Shown here piece after piece: positions 1 through 8,254 of a DNA stretch of 64,000 nucleotides. A program made the translations under genes and the position numbers. Source of the stretch: DAHVFK01 sp963755395 (lineage in GTDB: Bacteria > Pseudomonadota > Gammaproteobacteria > Burkholderiales > SG8-39); NCBI GenBank assembly GCA_963755395.1, contig CAVWJJ010000002.1:1240001-1304000 (forward strand), written 5' to 3'. Each line of letters opens with the position of its first letter. Position 1 is the first letter of the stretch. A model generated the notes under the pieces. That model saw only the letters and a program-made list of their open reading frames with translations. It searched no databases and had not been told where the DNA came from.

Positions 1-629
1 CGAACGAGGCGATGTATCAGCTTAGCTTCAAGTTCAGGGTGGTCGACCTGCAGGACAGCATCGGCGCGTCGCTCTGGGTGGGCTATACCCAGCAGAGCCA
101 GTGGCAGGTCTACAACCCGAGCGTGTCGCGCCCGTTCCGCGAGACCGACTACGAGCCCGAGTTGATGCTCGCATTCCATCCCGACCGGCCGATCCTCGGC
201 ATGCGCTGGCGGCTGCTCAACTTCGGCATGGTGCACCAGTCGAACGGCGAATCCGATCCTCTGTCGCGCAGCTGGAACCGTGCCTACGTGCAGTTCGGCC
301 TCGAGCACGACCGCTTCGAGCTTCTGCTGCGGCCGTGGTGGCGCATCCCGGAGCAGCGGGCGAACGACGACAACCCCGACATCGTGGACTACATGGGATA
401 CGGCGACGTGATCGCGAGCTACCGTGTCGGCCGCCAGACCCTTTCCGTGCTGGGACGCTACAACCCGCGCACCGGCAAGGGCGCGCTCGAAGGATCGTGG
501 AGCTTCCCGGTCTGGCGCCGCATGCGCGGCTACGTGCGGCTGTTCAGCGGCTACGGCGAAAGCCTGCTCGATTACAACTGGCGCCAGACGACCTTCGGCT
601 TCGGCATGGCGCTGACGGACTGGCAGTAA
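1..629 (+). CDS. pldA: Outer membrane phospholipase A (C-terminal part)
   Basis: This is a calcium-dependent phospholipase of the outer membrane that hydrolyses phospholipids misplaced in the outer leaflet. The frame is already open at the left edge, so the signal peptide and first strands lie outside the window; the ATG at 12 is probably internal. The OMPLA signature is clear: HQSNG with the active-site His and Ser, followed by PLSRSWNR, which holds the third catalytic residue (Asn). The end alternates aromatic beta-strands and stops at DWQ, as in barrel proteins. Its stop overlaps the next start (TAATG), so it is probably translated with the aryl-polyene ketosynthase gene. The family call is secure; a pathway role is only suggested by position. 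Confidence 0.9.
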   Translation, partial: NEAMYQLSFKFRVVDLQDSIGASLWVGYTQQSQWQVYNPSVSRPFRETDYEPELMLAFHPDRPILGMRWRLLNFGMVHQSNGESDPLSRSWNRAYVQFGLEHDRFELLLRPWWRIPEQRANDDNPDIVDYMGYGDVIASYRVGRQTLSVLGRYNPRTGKGALEGSWSFPVWRRMRGYVRLFSGYGESLLDYNWRQTTFGFGMALTDWQ

Positions 630-1813
630 TGCGTCCGCTGTTCGTGACCGGTCTTTGCATCGCGAGCGCCCTCGGCGCAGGCCTGGAGCAAAGCTTCGCG
701 GCGCTGCGCGACGGGACTTCCGGCCTGCGGCCGAACGACTTCGAGCCCTTTCCGCACGCGACGTGGATCGGCCGCGTCGACGGCCTCGAGTCGGCGCCGG
801 TCACGGCCGCGCTGGCGCGCTTCGACTGCCGCAACAACCGCCTGGCGCAGCTGGCCCTGGCGCAGGACGGCTTCGAGCAGGCCGTGGCGCGCGCGCGCGC
901 GCGCCACGGTGCGGCGCGCATTGCGGTCCTGCTCGGGACCACCACCTCCGGCATACTCGAGACCGAGCTCGCCTACCGGCGCGGCGGCGAGACCGAGCGC
1001 CTGCTCGCAGCGCGCGACTATGCCGCCACGCACAGCATGTTCTCGCTCACCGAGTTCGTGCGCGCGCGCCTCGGCCTCGAAGGCCCGGCGGTCACCGTTT
1101 CCAACGCCTGCGCCTCGAGCGCCAAGGTGTTCGGCCAGGCCCAGCGCCTGATCGAGGCCGGAATCTGCGACGCGGCGGTGGTCGGCGGCGTCGACAGCCT
1201 GTGCCTGACCACGCTGTACGGCTTTCGCTCGCTCGAGCTGCTGTCGGCCGAACCGTGCCGGCCGTGCGACGAGCGGCGCGACGGCATCTCGATCGGCGAG
1301 GCGGGCGGCTTCGCGCTGCTCGAGAAGGAGCCCGGCCCGAACGCTGCGGTCGCGCTGCTCGGCTACGGCGAGAGCAGCGACGGCTACCACATGTCCTCGC
1401 CGCATCCCGAGGGCGCGGGGGCGCTGCTCGCGATGTCGGACGCGCTCGCGCGCGCCGGCGCGCGGCCTGGCGAGGTCGACTACGTCAACCTGCACGGCAC
1501 CGGAACGCCGGCCAACGATCGCGCCGAGGACGCCGCCCTGCATGCGCTGTTCGGCGGCGCGACGCCCGCCAGCTCGACCAAGGGCTGGACCGGCCACACG
1601 CTCGGCGCCGCGGGCATCGTCGAGGCCGCGATCTCGGTCTTGTGCCTCGAGCGCGGGTTCCTGCCCGGTACGCTGAATACCGAGCGGCCGGATCCGGCGC
1701 TGCGCATGCGCGTCGTGCTGGAAAGCGAAAGGCGCCCGCTCGCGCGCGTGCTGAGCAATTCGTTCGGCTTCGGCGGCAACAACTGCAGCCTGCTGTTCGG
1801 CCGCCCCGCGTGA
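629..1813 (+). CDS. Beta-ketoacyl-ACP synthase (aryl-polyene type)
   Basis: This 394-residue condensing enzyme elongates an ACP-bound chain by decarboxylative Claisen condensation in the cytoplasm. The thiolase-fold triad is complete: Cys161 in SNACASS, His289 in NLHGTGT and His323 in GHTLGAAG, and the Gly-rich end FGFGGNN is typical of FabF-like synthases. The start is the ATG sharing one base with the upstream stop; an ORF opening further upstream is antisense-type coding and was rejected. It overlaps by 4 bases a ketosynthase-like gene lacking the cysteine, the arrangement of the ApeO/ApeC ketosynthase and chain-length-factor pair of aryl-polyene clusters. The neighbouring dehydratase and ketoreductase complete an elongation cycle. 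Confidence 0.9.
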   Translation: MRPLFVTGLCIASALGAGLEQSFAALRDGTSGLRPNDFEPFPHATWIGRVDGLESAPVTAALARFDCRNNRLAQLALAQDGFEQAVARARARHGAARIAVLLGTTTSGILETELAYRRGGETERLLAARDYAATHSMFSLTEFVRARLGLEGPAVTVSNACASSAKVFGQAQRLIEAGICDAAVVGGVDSLCLTTLYGFRSLELLSAEPCRPCDERRDGISIGEAGGFALLEKEPGPNAAVALLGYGESSDGYHMSSPHPEGAGALLAMSDALARAGARPGEVDYVNLHGTGTPANDRAEDAALHALFGGATPASSTKGWTGHTLGAAGIVEAAISVLCLERGFLPGTLNTERPDPALRMRVVLESERRPLARVLSNSFGFGGNNCSLLFGRPA

Positions 1814-2595
1814 TTCGCGTCCACCTGCACGGCGTCGGCCTGATCGGCCCGGGGCTCGAGAGCTGGGACGCGTGCCGCGAGGTCCTCGCAGGGCACGCGC
1901 CCTGGACCGAGGCGGCGCTGCGCGCTCCCGTGCCGGCCATGCTGCCGCTGACCGAGCGCAGGCGCTGCAACGCCGCCTCGCGCGTCGCGCTCGCGGCGGC
2001 GGAGCAGGCGATCGGCGCGGGCGCCTGGCCCGCCGCCGGGCTGGCGACCGTGTTCGCGTCGGCCGACGGCGACGGCGCCGTGACGCACGCGCTGTGCGAA
2101 TCGTTCGCGGCAGCCGAGCCCGACGTATCGCCGACGCAGTTCCACAACTCGGTCCACAACGCGGCGGCTGGCTACTGGGGCATCGCGACGCGCTCATCGC
2201 GCCCTTCGACCAGCCTCGCCGCGGACCAGGACTCGTTCGCTGCCGGCCTGTTCGAGGCGGCGCTGCAAGCGACGCTCGACCCGGGTCCGGTGCTGCTGGT
2301 GGCATTCGATTTGCCGCTGCCGCACCCGCTCGCGCTCATGCGCCCGCGCCGCCACGGTCTCGCGGTGGCGCTGCTGCTTGGGCGCGAGGCGCGCGGCGAG
2401 GCGCTCGCGGCGCTCGCGCTGCGCCTCGAGCGGGAGGTGATGGCGAGCCCACTGCCGCCCGCGTTCGAAGCGCTGGACGACAACCCGGCCGCGCGCGCGC
2501 TGCCGCTGCTCGCGCTGCTGGCGCGCCGCGAGCAGGGCGAAGTCCGGCTCGGCGCCGTGGGCGCGCGCCAGCTCGCGGTGCGCTGCGAGCCATGA
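1810..2595 (+). CDS. Ketosynthase-like chain-length-factor protein
   Basis: A 261-residue homologue of the N-terminal half of ketosynthases (PF13723-like), comparable to ApeC. It starts at GTG 1810, inside the stop of the preceding ketosynthase gene. Where active synthases have the nucleophilic cysteine it reads STSLAADQDSFAAG, with Ala/Asp and no Cys, so it cannot form the usual acyl-enzyme. In aryl-polyene systems such a protein pairs with the true ketosynthase and helps set chain length; that role here is inferred from sequence and from the overlap of the two genes. It ends ATGA into the dehydratase gene. Confidence 0.82.
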   Translation: MIRVHLHGVGLIGPGLESWDACREVLAGHAPWTEAALRAPVPAMLPLTERRRCNAASRVALAAAEQAIGAGAWPAAGLATVFASADGDGAVTHALCESFAAAEPDVSPTQFHNSVHNAAAGYWGIATRSSRPSTSLAADQDSFAAGLFEAALQATLDPGPVLLVAFDLPLPHPLALMRPRRHGLAVALLLGREARGEALAALALRLEREVMASPLPPAFEALDDNPAARALPLLALLARREQGEVRLGAVGARQLAVRCEP

Positions 2596-3032
2596 CGCTC
2601 GGACGGGCGCAGATCGAGGTTCTCGTCCCTCAGCGCGGCGCGATGTGCCTGCTCGACCGGGTGCTGTCGTGGGACGCCGACGGCATCGTCTGCGCCAGCG
2701 CGAGCCACAGGCGGCCCGACAATCCGCTGCGCGCGGGCGGCCGGCTGCACGCGGTGGCCGGAATCGAGTACGCGGCGCAGGCCGTTGCGCTGCATGGCGC
2801 GCTTGCCGCGCGGGCGGGCCGCGCCATCGGGCCCGGGGTGCTCGCGAGCCTGCGCGAGGTCGAGCTGCAAGCCGAACGGCTCGACCTGGTGGCGGGGGAA
2901 TTGCTTGCGAGCGCCGAGGCGCTCGTGGTCGAGCGGCGCCACATGCTGTACGCTTTCCGGGTCGAAGGCGACGGCCGCGTCCTGCTCAGGGGGCGCGCCG
3001 CGATCGCACTCGCTGCCGGAACCGACCCATGA
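2592..3032 (+). CDS. Hotdog-fold beta-hydroxyacyl-ACP dehydratase (ApeP-like)
   Basis: This 146-residue protein resembles the FabZ/ApeP 3-hydroxyacyl-ACP dehydratases. The start RAQIEVLVPQRGAMCLLDRV matches the usual family opening (hPHR..m.llDrv). The central helix region AGGRLHAVAGIEYAAQAVA is where the family carries its catalytic acid. It would remove water from the 3-hydroxyacyl-ACP made by the adjoining ketoreductase, so that each cycle adds one conjugated double bond. It overlaps its neighbours by 4 bases on both sides, consistent with one polycistronic mRNA. A second dehydratase of a different subtype lies at 14124-14423. Confidence 0.82.
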   Translation: MTLGRAQIEVLVPQRGAMCLLDRVLSWDADGIVCASASHRRPDNPLRAGGRLHAVAGIEYAAQAVALHGALAARAGRAIGPGVLASLREVELQAERLDLVAGELLASAEALVVERRHMLYAFRVEGDGRVLLRGRAAIALAAGTDP

Positions 3033-3751
3033 GGCGCGCCGTGGTGACAGGAGGAAGTGGTGCGCTGGGGGCGGCGATCTGCCGCTCGCTGGCGGCGGCG
3101 GGGCTGCACGTGATCGTGCACGGACACGCGCATCCGCAGCGCGCGCAGGACGTGGCAGGCGAAATCCGCGCCGCGGGCGGCAGCGCCGAAGCGGTCGCGT
3201 TCGACGTTTGCGACAGCGCCGTCGCCGCGCGCGCGCTCGAGGACCTGGTCGAGCGCGGCGGCCCGATCCAGGTCTTGGTCAGCAATGCCGGCGTGCACCG
3301 CGACGCGCCGCTGGCGGGCATGTCCGAGGCGCAGTGGGACGAGGTGGTCGACGTCTCGCTCAAGGGTTTTTTCAACGTAACGCGGCCGCTGCTGCTGCCG
3401 ATGATCGGCACGCGCTGGGGGCGGATCCTGAGCATTTCGTCGATCGTCGGCCTGACCGGCAACCGCGGCCAGGTCAATTACGCGGCGGCGAAAGCCGGGC
3501 TGCACGGCGCGACCAAGTCGCTTGCGATCGAGCTCGCGGCGCGCGGCGTCACGGTGAACGCGGTGGCGCCGGGAATCATCCGCTCGGCGGGCACCGACGC
3601 CGCCGTGTCGGACAGCGTGGTCGAGGCGCTGGTGCCGATGAAGCGCCGCGGCACGCCCGAGGAGGTCGCGAGCCTGGTCGCCTACCTGGTGTCCGATCAG
3701 GCCGCCTACCTCTCGGGGCAGGTTATTTCGGTCAACGGCGCGATGGCCTAG
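3029..3751 (+). CDS. 3-ketoacyl-ACP reductase (FabG/ApeQ-like SDR)
   Basis: A 240-residue classical short-chain dehydrogenase that should reduce 3-ketoacyl-ACP with NADPH. The nucleotide-binding motif TGGSGALG is at the very N-terminus, the NAG motif follows (VSNAGVHRD), and the catalytic set Ser138, Tyr151, Lys155 (YAAAK) is intact. The C-terminus YLSGQVISVNGAMA is typical of FabG. The start ATG overlaps the dehydratase stop. In this operon it supplies the reduction step of polyene extension, between the ketosynthase pair and the dehydratase. Primary fatty-acid FabG is an alternative role but does not fit the gene order. Confidence 0.9.
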   Translation: MRRAVVTGGSGALGAAICRSLAAAGLHVIVHGHAHPQRAQDVAGEIRAAGGSAEAVAFDVCDSAVAARALEDLVERGGPIQVLVSNAGVHRDAPLAGMSEAQWDEVVDVSLKGFFNVTRPLLLPMIGTRWGRILSISSIVGLTGNRGQVNYAAAKAGLHGATKSLAIELAARGVTVNAVAPGIIRSAGTDAAVSDSVVEALVPMKRRGTPEEVASLVAYLVSDQAAYLSGQVISVNGAMA

Positions 3752-3756
3752 GCGCG

Positions 3757-4665
3757 ATGATGGCGCTCGATAGTGAAGGCTGCGTGGCGGTCATTCCCGC
3801 CTACAACGAGGCGGCCACGATCCGTGACATTGCCGAGCGCACCCTGCGCCAGGTCGGCGCGCTGATCGTGGTGGACGACGGCTCCTCGGACGGCACCGCG
3901 GCCGCGCTCGAAGGCCTGCCGCTCGAGCTGCTGCGCCATCCGGTCAACCTGGGCAAAGGCGCGAGCCTGTGGCGCGGCATGCAGCGCGCGCTCGAGCTCG
4001 GCGCGCGGACGGTGGTCACGCTCGACGGCGACGGCCAGCACCGGCCGGAGGACATTTCCGCGCTGCTCGCGGCGCACCGTGAAAGGCCGGAGGCGATCGT
4101 GATCGGCTCGCGCGTGCATCTGCGTCGACAGACGCCGGCATTGCGCTACCGGGCCAACCGCTGCGCGGACTTCCTGGTCGGGTGGGTCGCCGGCCGCCAG
4201 CTGCCCGACACGCAGTCCGGCTTCCGCGTCTATCCGGCACGTCTGCTACGCAACGCGCGCGTCGAGCATGGCGCGTCGGCGCGCTTCGCGTTCGAAAGCG
4301 AGATGCTGATCGATGCCGTGCGACGGGGCGTCGAATGTACCGCGGTCCCGATCACGGTGTCCTATCGGGGTTTGGCGCGGGCGAGCCACTTTGCCAACGT
4401 CGCCGACGCCGCGCGCATCGCGTTGATGTTGGCGCGGCGCCTGTTCGCGCGCTACGCGGAGTCGCGTCCGAAGGCGGCCGAGAACAGGAGCGCGAGCGGC
4501 GTGCCGGCCAGCACGGTGACCCCGATTGCGCGCAGCACCGGCGTGGCGGAGAGCGCAAGCGCGCCGGCCGAGCACAGCACCGCGAGGCAGCACACCGTGA
4601 GGGAGAGCAGCGTGCGGCGGCGTTCGTCCGGGTCGCGTGGCACGCGGTTGAAGAACAGCGAGTAG
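3757..4665 (+). CDS. Family 2 glycosyltransferase
   Basis: This protein of about 302 residues is a GT-A-fold glycosyltransferase. It opens with IPAYNEAATI, has VVDDGSSDGT and the metal-binding LDGDGQH, and resembles dolichol-phosphate mannosyltransferase-type enzymes. ATG occurs at 3757 and 3760. Aryl-polyene clusters often carry a family 2 transferase, sometimes fused to an acyltransferase; here the acyltransferase is a separate gene at 13173-14069. The conserved domain ends near residue 235. The last 70 or so residues are Ser/Ala/Arg-rich and read antisense through the end of the exporter gene, so they may be non-functional read-through or reflect a missed stop. Confidence 0.85.
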   Translation: MMALDSEGCVAVIPAYNEAATIRDIAERTLRQVGALIVVDDGSSDGTAAALEGLPLELLRHPVNLGKGASLWRGMQRALELGARTVVTLDGDGQHRPEDISALLAAHRERPEAIVIGSRVHLRRQTPALRYRANRCADFLVGWVAGRQLPDTQSGFRVYPARLLRNARVEHGASARFAFESEMLIDAVRRGVECTAVPITVSYRGLARASHFANVADAARIALMLARRLFARYAESRPKAAENRSASGVPASTVTPIARSTGVAESASAPAEHSTARQHTVRESSVRRRSSGSRGTRLKNSE

Positions 4666-6764
4666 TTGAGCCCGGTTCCGACCACGAACAGCAGTGCGAC
4701 GAGGTGAAACAGGGTGAGCGGAGAGCCGGACAGCGGCAGCATCCCGGCCGTCACCGCCGCCGCGAGCAGCACGGGCATGAGCACGCGCGCCGCCTCGCGC
4801 GCCCCGCCGAGTCCCCATGCCAGCAGGCCGAACATGGCGGCGACGCCGAGCGCGGTCAACCTGAGCGTCTGACCGCGGTAGCGCGCGATCATGCGCCCGG
4901 TCTCGCGCCGCAGGTCGAGCAGCTTCGCGCCCGGTGCGTGCAGCGCCTCGAACCTGGCCGACAGCGCGTCGAGGTCGGCCACCCCGCGCAGCGGCATCAG
5001 TGCAACCCATTCGCCGCGCAGCGGGAAAAGCAGCGCGTGGAGCTTGAGCGCGAGGCCGGTGCCGCGCAGATCGTCCGGCTCGAGCGGCGGCCCGCTGCGC
5101 GCTTGCTCGACGTCGTGCAGGAACGGCTCGAATAGCCCGGGGCGGAACGGCAGGCCCTGCGTGGCCTCGCCGAGCGCGTGCCGCAGCGCCTGCGCATCGG
5201 GCAGAGCGGCGCGCCGCTCGCGCTGCAGCGCTTCGCTCGGCAGGATGTCGCTCGCCGCCTCGTAGCCCGCGATCAATCCGTCGTCCATCAGGCCGCGCAG
5301 CGCGGGCTCGAGCGCCTCGCTGCGCTCCAGCGCCTGTTCCCGGACGGGGGCGCGCAGCACGATCACGGCGCCGACGTCGGGCGCCTTGAGCTCGGCGCGC
5401 AGCTGCTGGTCGGCGCGCCGCTCGACGTCGGGGATCGGGTTGAGCTTGCCGAGGTCGTCGTCCCACAGCGCGCCCGGGCGCAGCACGCCCGCCACGACGG
5501 CGAGCGCGAGCGCGGACCAGGCGAGTGCGCGCAGCGGGCGCTGGCGGCGCGCGAGCGCGCTCCAGCCGAGCAGCGGCGCAAGGCGCCCCAGAGCCACCGG
5601 GCGCGCGGGTGCGATCTCGGGCAGCACGTAGCGCGTCACCAGGCCGGCGACCAGGATCGCGCTCATCAGCAGCAGGCCGAGCTGCGCCAGGCCGACGAAG
5701 CTCGACAGCAGCATGCTCAGGCCGCCCAGCACGGTGGTTAGCACCGCCAGCCGCAAAGTGGGCCAGACGCGCGCGAGCGTCGTGCGCAGCGTGTTGCCCG
5801 GCTGGTTGTGCAGGAACAGATAGCTCGGGTAGTCCACCGCCTCGCCGAACAGGATCGCGGCGAAGCCGAGCGAAATGCCATGGATCGAGCCGAACGCAAG
5901 CGCGACCAACGCGACGCCGGCGAGGATTCCGCTCGCGATCGGCAGGAAGCAGGCGAGGGTGAGCGTTGCGGAGCGGTACACGAATAGCAGCAGGGCGAGC
6001 ACCGCGGCGCCGGCGATGAGCGAAAGGCTCGAGGCATCGGCGCGGATCAGCGCGCGCGACTCGACCGCGAACACGCCCGGGCCGCTGAGCGTGAGCGACG
6101 CGCCGCTCGCGCCTGCCGCAGCGGCGAAAGCCGAGCGTACCTCGCTTACTGCGTGCGCCTGAGCATCGAGATCCGACGCCGCGGCACGCGTTTCGGCTAC
6201 CAGCAGCGCCCGTGCGCCATCGGGCGAGAACCAGACGCCGTGACGAGTGTCCGGGCCGGCGGCGGGGAGCGACTCGAGAAAGCGGCGCGCTTCGCCGGTG
6301 GGATCGGAGGCAATGCTGCCGGCGAGCATGCCGCCGAGCGGCGAGCCGAGCGCCTCGAGCGCGCGCTGCAGCGAGTCGCGCAGGCCAGCGGCGGTGAAAC
6401 GCGCCGGCGCGACCGCCGGGCTGAGCAGGTAGCGCCAGCGCTCGACGAACGCACGGTCGGCGGCGCCGAAGCGCGCTTCGCCATTGTTGACGTAGGCGAA
6501 CTGCGCGGACGCCGAGAGGCGCTGCGCGAGCGCCCGGCTCGCGCCGGCGAGCGCATCCGGCTCGGCGCCCGCGATGCCGATCAGGATCATGCGCGCGGCG
6601 ACGCCTTCGCGCAGCTGGTGTACCAGCAGCGCCTGGTCGGCGTCGAGCCGCGCCGGCAGGAAGGCGGTGAAATCGCTCGTGATGCGCGCGCGCGAGGCGA
6701 TCAGGGCGCTCGCGGCGAGCAGCGCGAGCCAGACCAGCACAACGGCGCGCGCGCGGCGGGTCAA
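4452..6764 (-). CDS. MMPL/RND-family exporter (ApeM-like)
   Basis: An inner-membrane transporter of about 770 residues with a MMPL-type layout: a first helix (VVLVWLALLAASALIA), a long periplasmic loop, a block of helices, a second periplasmic loop after a basic helix near residue 400, and a final helix block. SSD/RND-type segments such as GLAQLGLLLMSAILVAGLV are visible. I place the start at TTG 6764, overlapping the stop of the LolA-like gene; GTG at 6740 is an alternative. Aryl-polyene clusters encode such an exporter next to an outer-membrane lipoprotein carrier, and I infer it moves the lipid-linked polyene across the inner membrane. It is convergent with the glycosyltransferase gene. 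Confidence 0.85.
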   Translation of the reverse strand: MTRRARAVVLVWLALLAASALIASRARITSDFTAFLPARLDADQALLVHQLREGVAARMILIGIAGAEPDALAGASRALAQRLSASAQFAYVNNGEARFGAADRAFVERWRYLLSPAVAPARFTAAGLRDSLQRALEALGSPLGGMLAGSIASDPTGEARRFLESLPAAGPDTRHGVWFSPDGARALLVAETRAAASDLDAQAHAVSEVRSAFAAAAGASGASLTLSGPGVFAVESRALIRADASSLSLIAGAAVLALLLFVYRSATLTLACFLPIASGILAGVALVALAFGSIHGISLGFAAILFGEAVDYPSYLFLHNQPGNTLRTTLARVWPTLRLAVLTTVLGGLSMLLSSFVGLAQLGLLLMSAILVAGLVTRYVLPEIAPARPVALGRLAPLLGWSALARRQRPLRALAWSALALAVVAGVLRPGALWDDDLGKLNPIPDVERRADQQLRAELKAPDVGAVIVLRAPVREQALERSEALEPALRGLMDDGLIAGYEAASDILPSEALQRERRAALPDAQALRHALGEATQGLPFRPGLFEPFLHDVEQARSGPPLEPDDLRGTGLALKLHALLFPLRGEWVALMPLRGVADLDALSARFEALHAPGAKLLDLRRETGRMIARYRGQTLRLTALGVAAMFGLLAWGLGGAREAARVLMPVLLAAAVTAGMLPLSGSPLTLFHLVALLFVVGTGLNYSLFFNRVPRDPDERRRTLLSLTVCCLAVLCSAGALALSATPVLRAIGVTVLAGTPLALLFSAAFGRDSA

Positions 6765-7342
6765 GGGCCGTCCGGGCGGATCGCCATCACGGTCGCGCTT
6801 CCGTCGGCTTCGTCCACGCTGATCTGCGCGATGTCCGCGCGGCAGCCGCGAAACTCGATCGCGCGCACGTAGCGCGCCATCTCGTCGTCGCGCGGCTCGA
6901 GCTCGAGCGTCCAGTCTTCGACGCTGCCGCTGAACGAGGTGCGGTAATAGCGCTCGAGCGTGGCCAGGTCGCCGCCGAGGGTGGCGCGCAGGCCTTCGGC
7001 GAAGGCCCATGCGGCCGGGCTGGCGCGCAGCGAATAGCTGCGTGATTCGCGACGCGCCGGACTGTCGATCCGCATCGAGTCGCCATCGATCACGATGCGT
7101 TCGCGATAGGGTGTTTCGACGTCCTTCTCGATCCGGCCGCCGCGCAGGTACGTCAGCCGGCCCGAGAGCACGAGCGGCTCGCTCAGCGCGGCCATTCGCT
7201 TCGTCTCGCTGAAGCGCACGGTCGACGCTTGCACCGCAGACAGGAGCCGCATCACCTGCGCCAGCCCGGCCTCCTGCGCGGGCGCTGCGCCCCAGGAGAG
7301 CGCCAGAAGGCCGGCGGCGAGCGCCCGGTACAATGACGTCAC
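6761..7342 (-). CDS. LolA-like outer-membrane lipoprotein carrier (ApeL-like)
   Basis: A periplasmic protein of about 193 residues with a signal peptide (LYRALAAGLLALSWGAAPAQ) and LolA features: FSETKRMAALSEPLVLSG, then YLRGGRIEKDVETPYRE, matching the pattern of LolA-type domains whose substrate is an outer-membrane-bound lipid. No ATG fits; GTG 7342 just before the signal peptide is the best start. It overlaps the exporter gene by 4 bases, so the two are made together. By analogy with aryl-polyene clusters it should ferry the polyene lipid through the periplasm. Its promoter must lie in or before the few bases that separate it from the divergent deacetylase gene. Confidence 0.82.
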   Translation of the reverse strand: MTSLYRALAAGLLALSWGAAPAQEAGLAQVMRLLSAVQASTVRFSETKRMAALSEPLVLSGRLTYLRGGRIEKDVETPYRERIVIDGDSMRIDSPARRESRSYSLRASPAAWAFAEGLRATLGGDLATLERYYRTSFSGSVEDWTLELEPRDDEMARYVRAIEFRGCRADIAQISVDEADGSATVMAIRPDGP

Positions 7343-7348
7343 GGCGCC

Positions 7349-8254
7349 ATGTTTCCGAGCTTTTTCCACCTCGAGGTGCGTTCGAGCGCGCATGTGGGCC
7401 GCGCCCGATTCGAACATGCCCCGCGCAAAAAGACAACGACGGCGGCGCTCGCGCTTCTGCTGTTCCTGTGCGGCTGCGCCGGGCCGTCGCTCGATCAGGC
7501 GCGCGCGCTGCCGCCGAACGCGACCCCGGCGCGTTTCCTGCTGACATTCGACGACGGGCCGAGCACCTGGCAGCCATATAACCCGACTCGCGCGATCCTC
7601 GACACGCTGGCGCGCAACCCGGTGCAAGCGGGGATCAAGGCGGTGTTCTTCCTGCAGACGCGCGACCCGCGCGCCGGCGCCTCGGAGGCCGGCAGGACGC
7701 TGATGCGGCGCGAGCACGCCGAGGGCCACGTGCTCGCGGTGCACAGCGGCTCGCCGCGAGGGCACATCGACCACATGCTGCTGCCCGATGCCGAGCTGGA
7801 CCGCACGCTGGTCGACGCGCAGTCCGACATCGCCGCAGTCACCGGAACGACGCCGGACCTGGTGCGGCCGCCGTTCTGGGACTACGACGCGCGCACGCTG
7901 GCCGCCTACCGCAAGCGCGGGCTGCATATGCTGCTGACCGACGTCAGCGCCAACGACGGCGTGATCTACGTGTTCAACATGAGCTTCCGGCGGCGCAGCC
8001 ACATTCGGAACACCCTGGCGGAGCTGCGCGAGAAGATCGCCGCGGGCGCGCTGCCGGCGGTCGACGGAGTGATCCCGCTGGTGGTCACTTTTCACGACAC
8101 CAACACCTACACCGCGCACCACATGGAGGAGTACCTGCGCATCCTGACCGAGGAGGCCGCCAACGTCGGATTGGTGCTGGCGCCGAAGCCCTTCTACGAC
8201 GACGCCGCGTCGATCGAGCGCGCCGCGCGGCTGCGCGCAACGGGCGGCGCATAG
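7349..8254 (+). CDS. Polysaccharide deacetylase lipoprotein (NodB fold)
   Basis: A carbohydrate esterase family 4-type protein that would remove acetyl groups from an envelope or capsular polysaccharide. The NodB motifs are TFDDGPS (metal and base aspartates), HSGSPRGHIDH for the metal-binding histidines (a variant of the usual HTxxHP) and RPPFWDYDA. A lipobox-like segment LLFLCGC follows KKTTTAALA, so it is probably anchored in a membrane. ATG 7349 gives an unusually long pre-signal segment; GTG 7394 would give a more normal signal peptide. The gene is divergent from the LolA-like gene and ends overlapping the FUSC gene start (TAGTG). Confidence 0.85.
   Translation: MFPSFFHLEVRSSAHVGRARFEHAPRKKTTTAALALLLFLCGCAGPSLDQARALPPNATPARFLLTFDDGPSTWQPYNPTRAILDTLARNPVQAGIKAVFFLQTRDPRAGASEAGRTLMRREHAEGHVLAVHSGSPRGHIDHMLLPDAELDRTLVDAQSDIAAVTGTTPDLVRPPFWDYDARTLAAYRKRGLHMLLTDVSANDGVIYVFNMSFRRRSHIRNTLAELREKIAAGALPAVDGVIPLVVTFHDTNTYTAHHMEEYLRILTEEAANVGLVLAPKPFYDDAASIERAARLRATGGA

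Noticed and set aside
572..2305. Long open frame on the - strand opposite the ketosynthase genes
   Set aside because: Arg/Ala-rich shadow of GC-rich coding DNA; the + strand frames carry complete conserved motifs.
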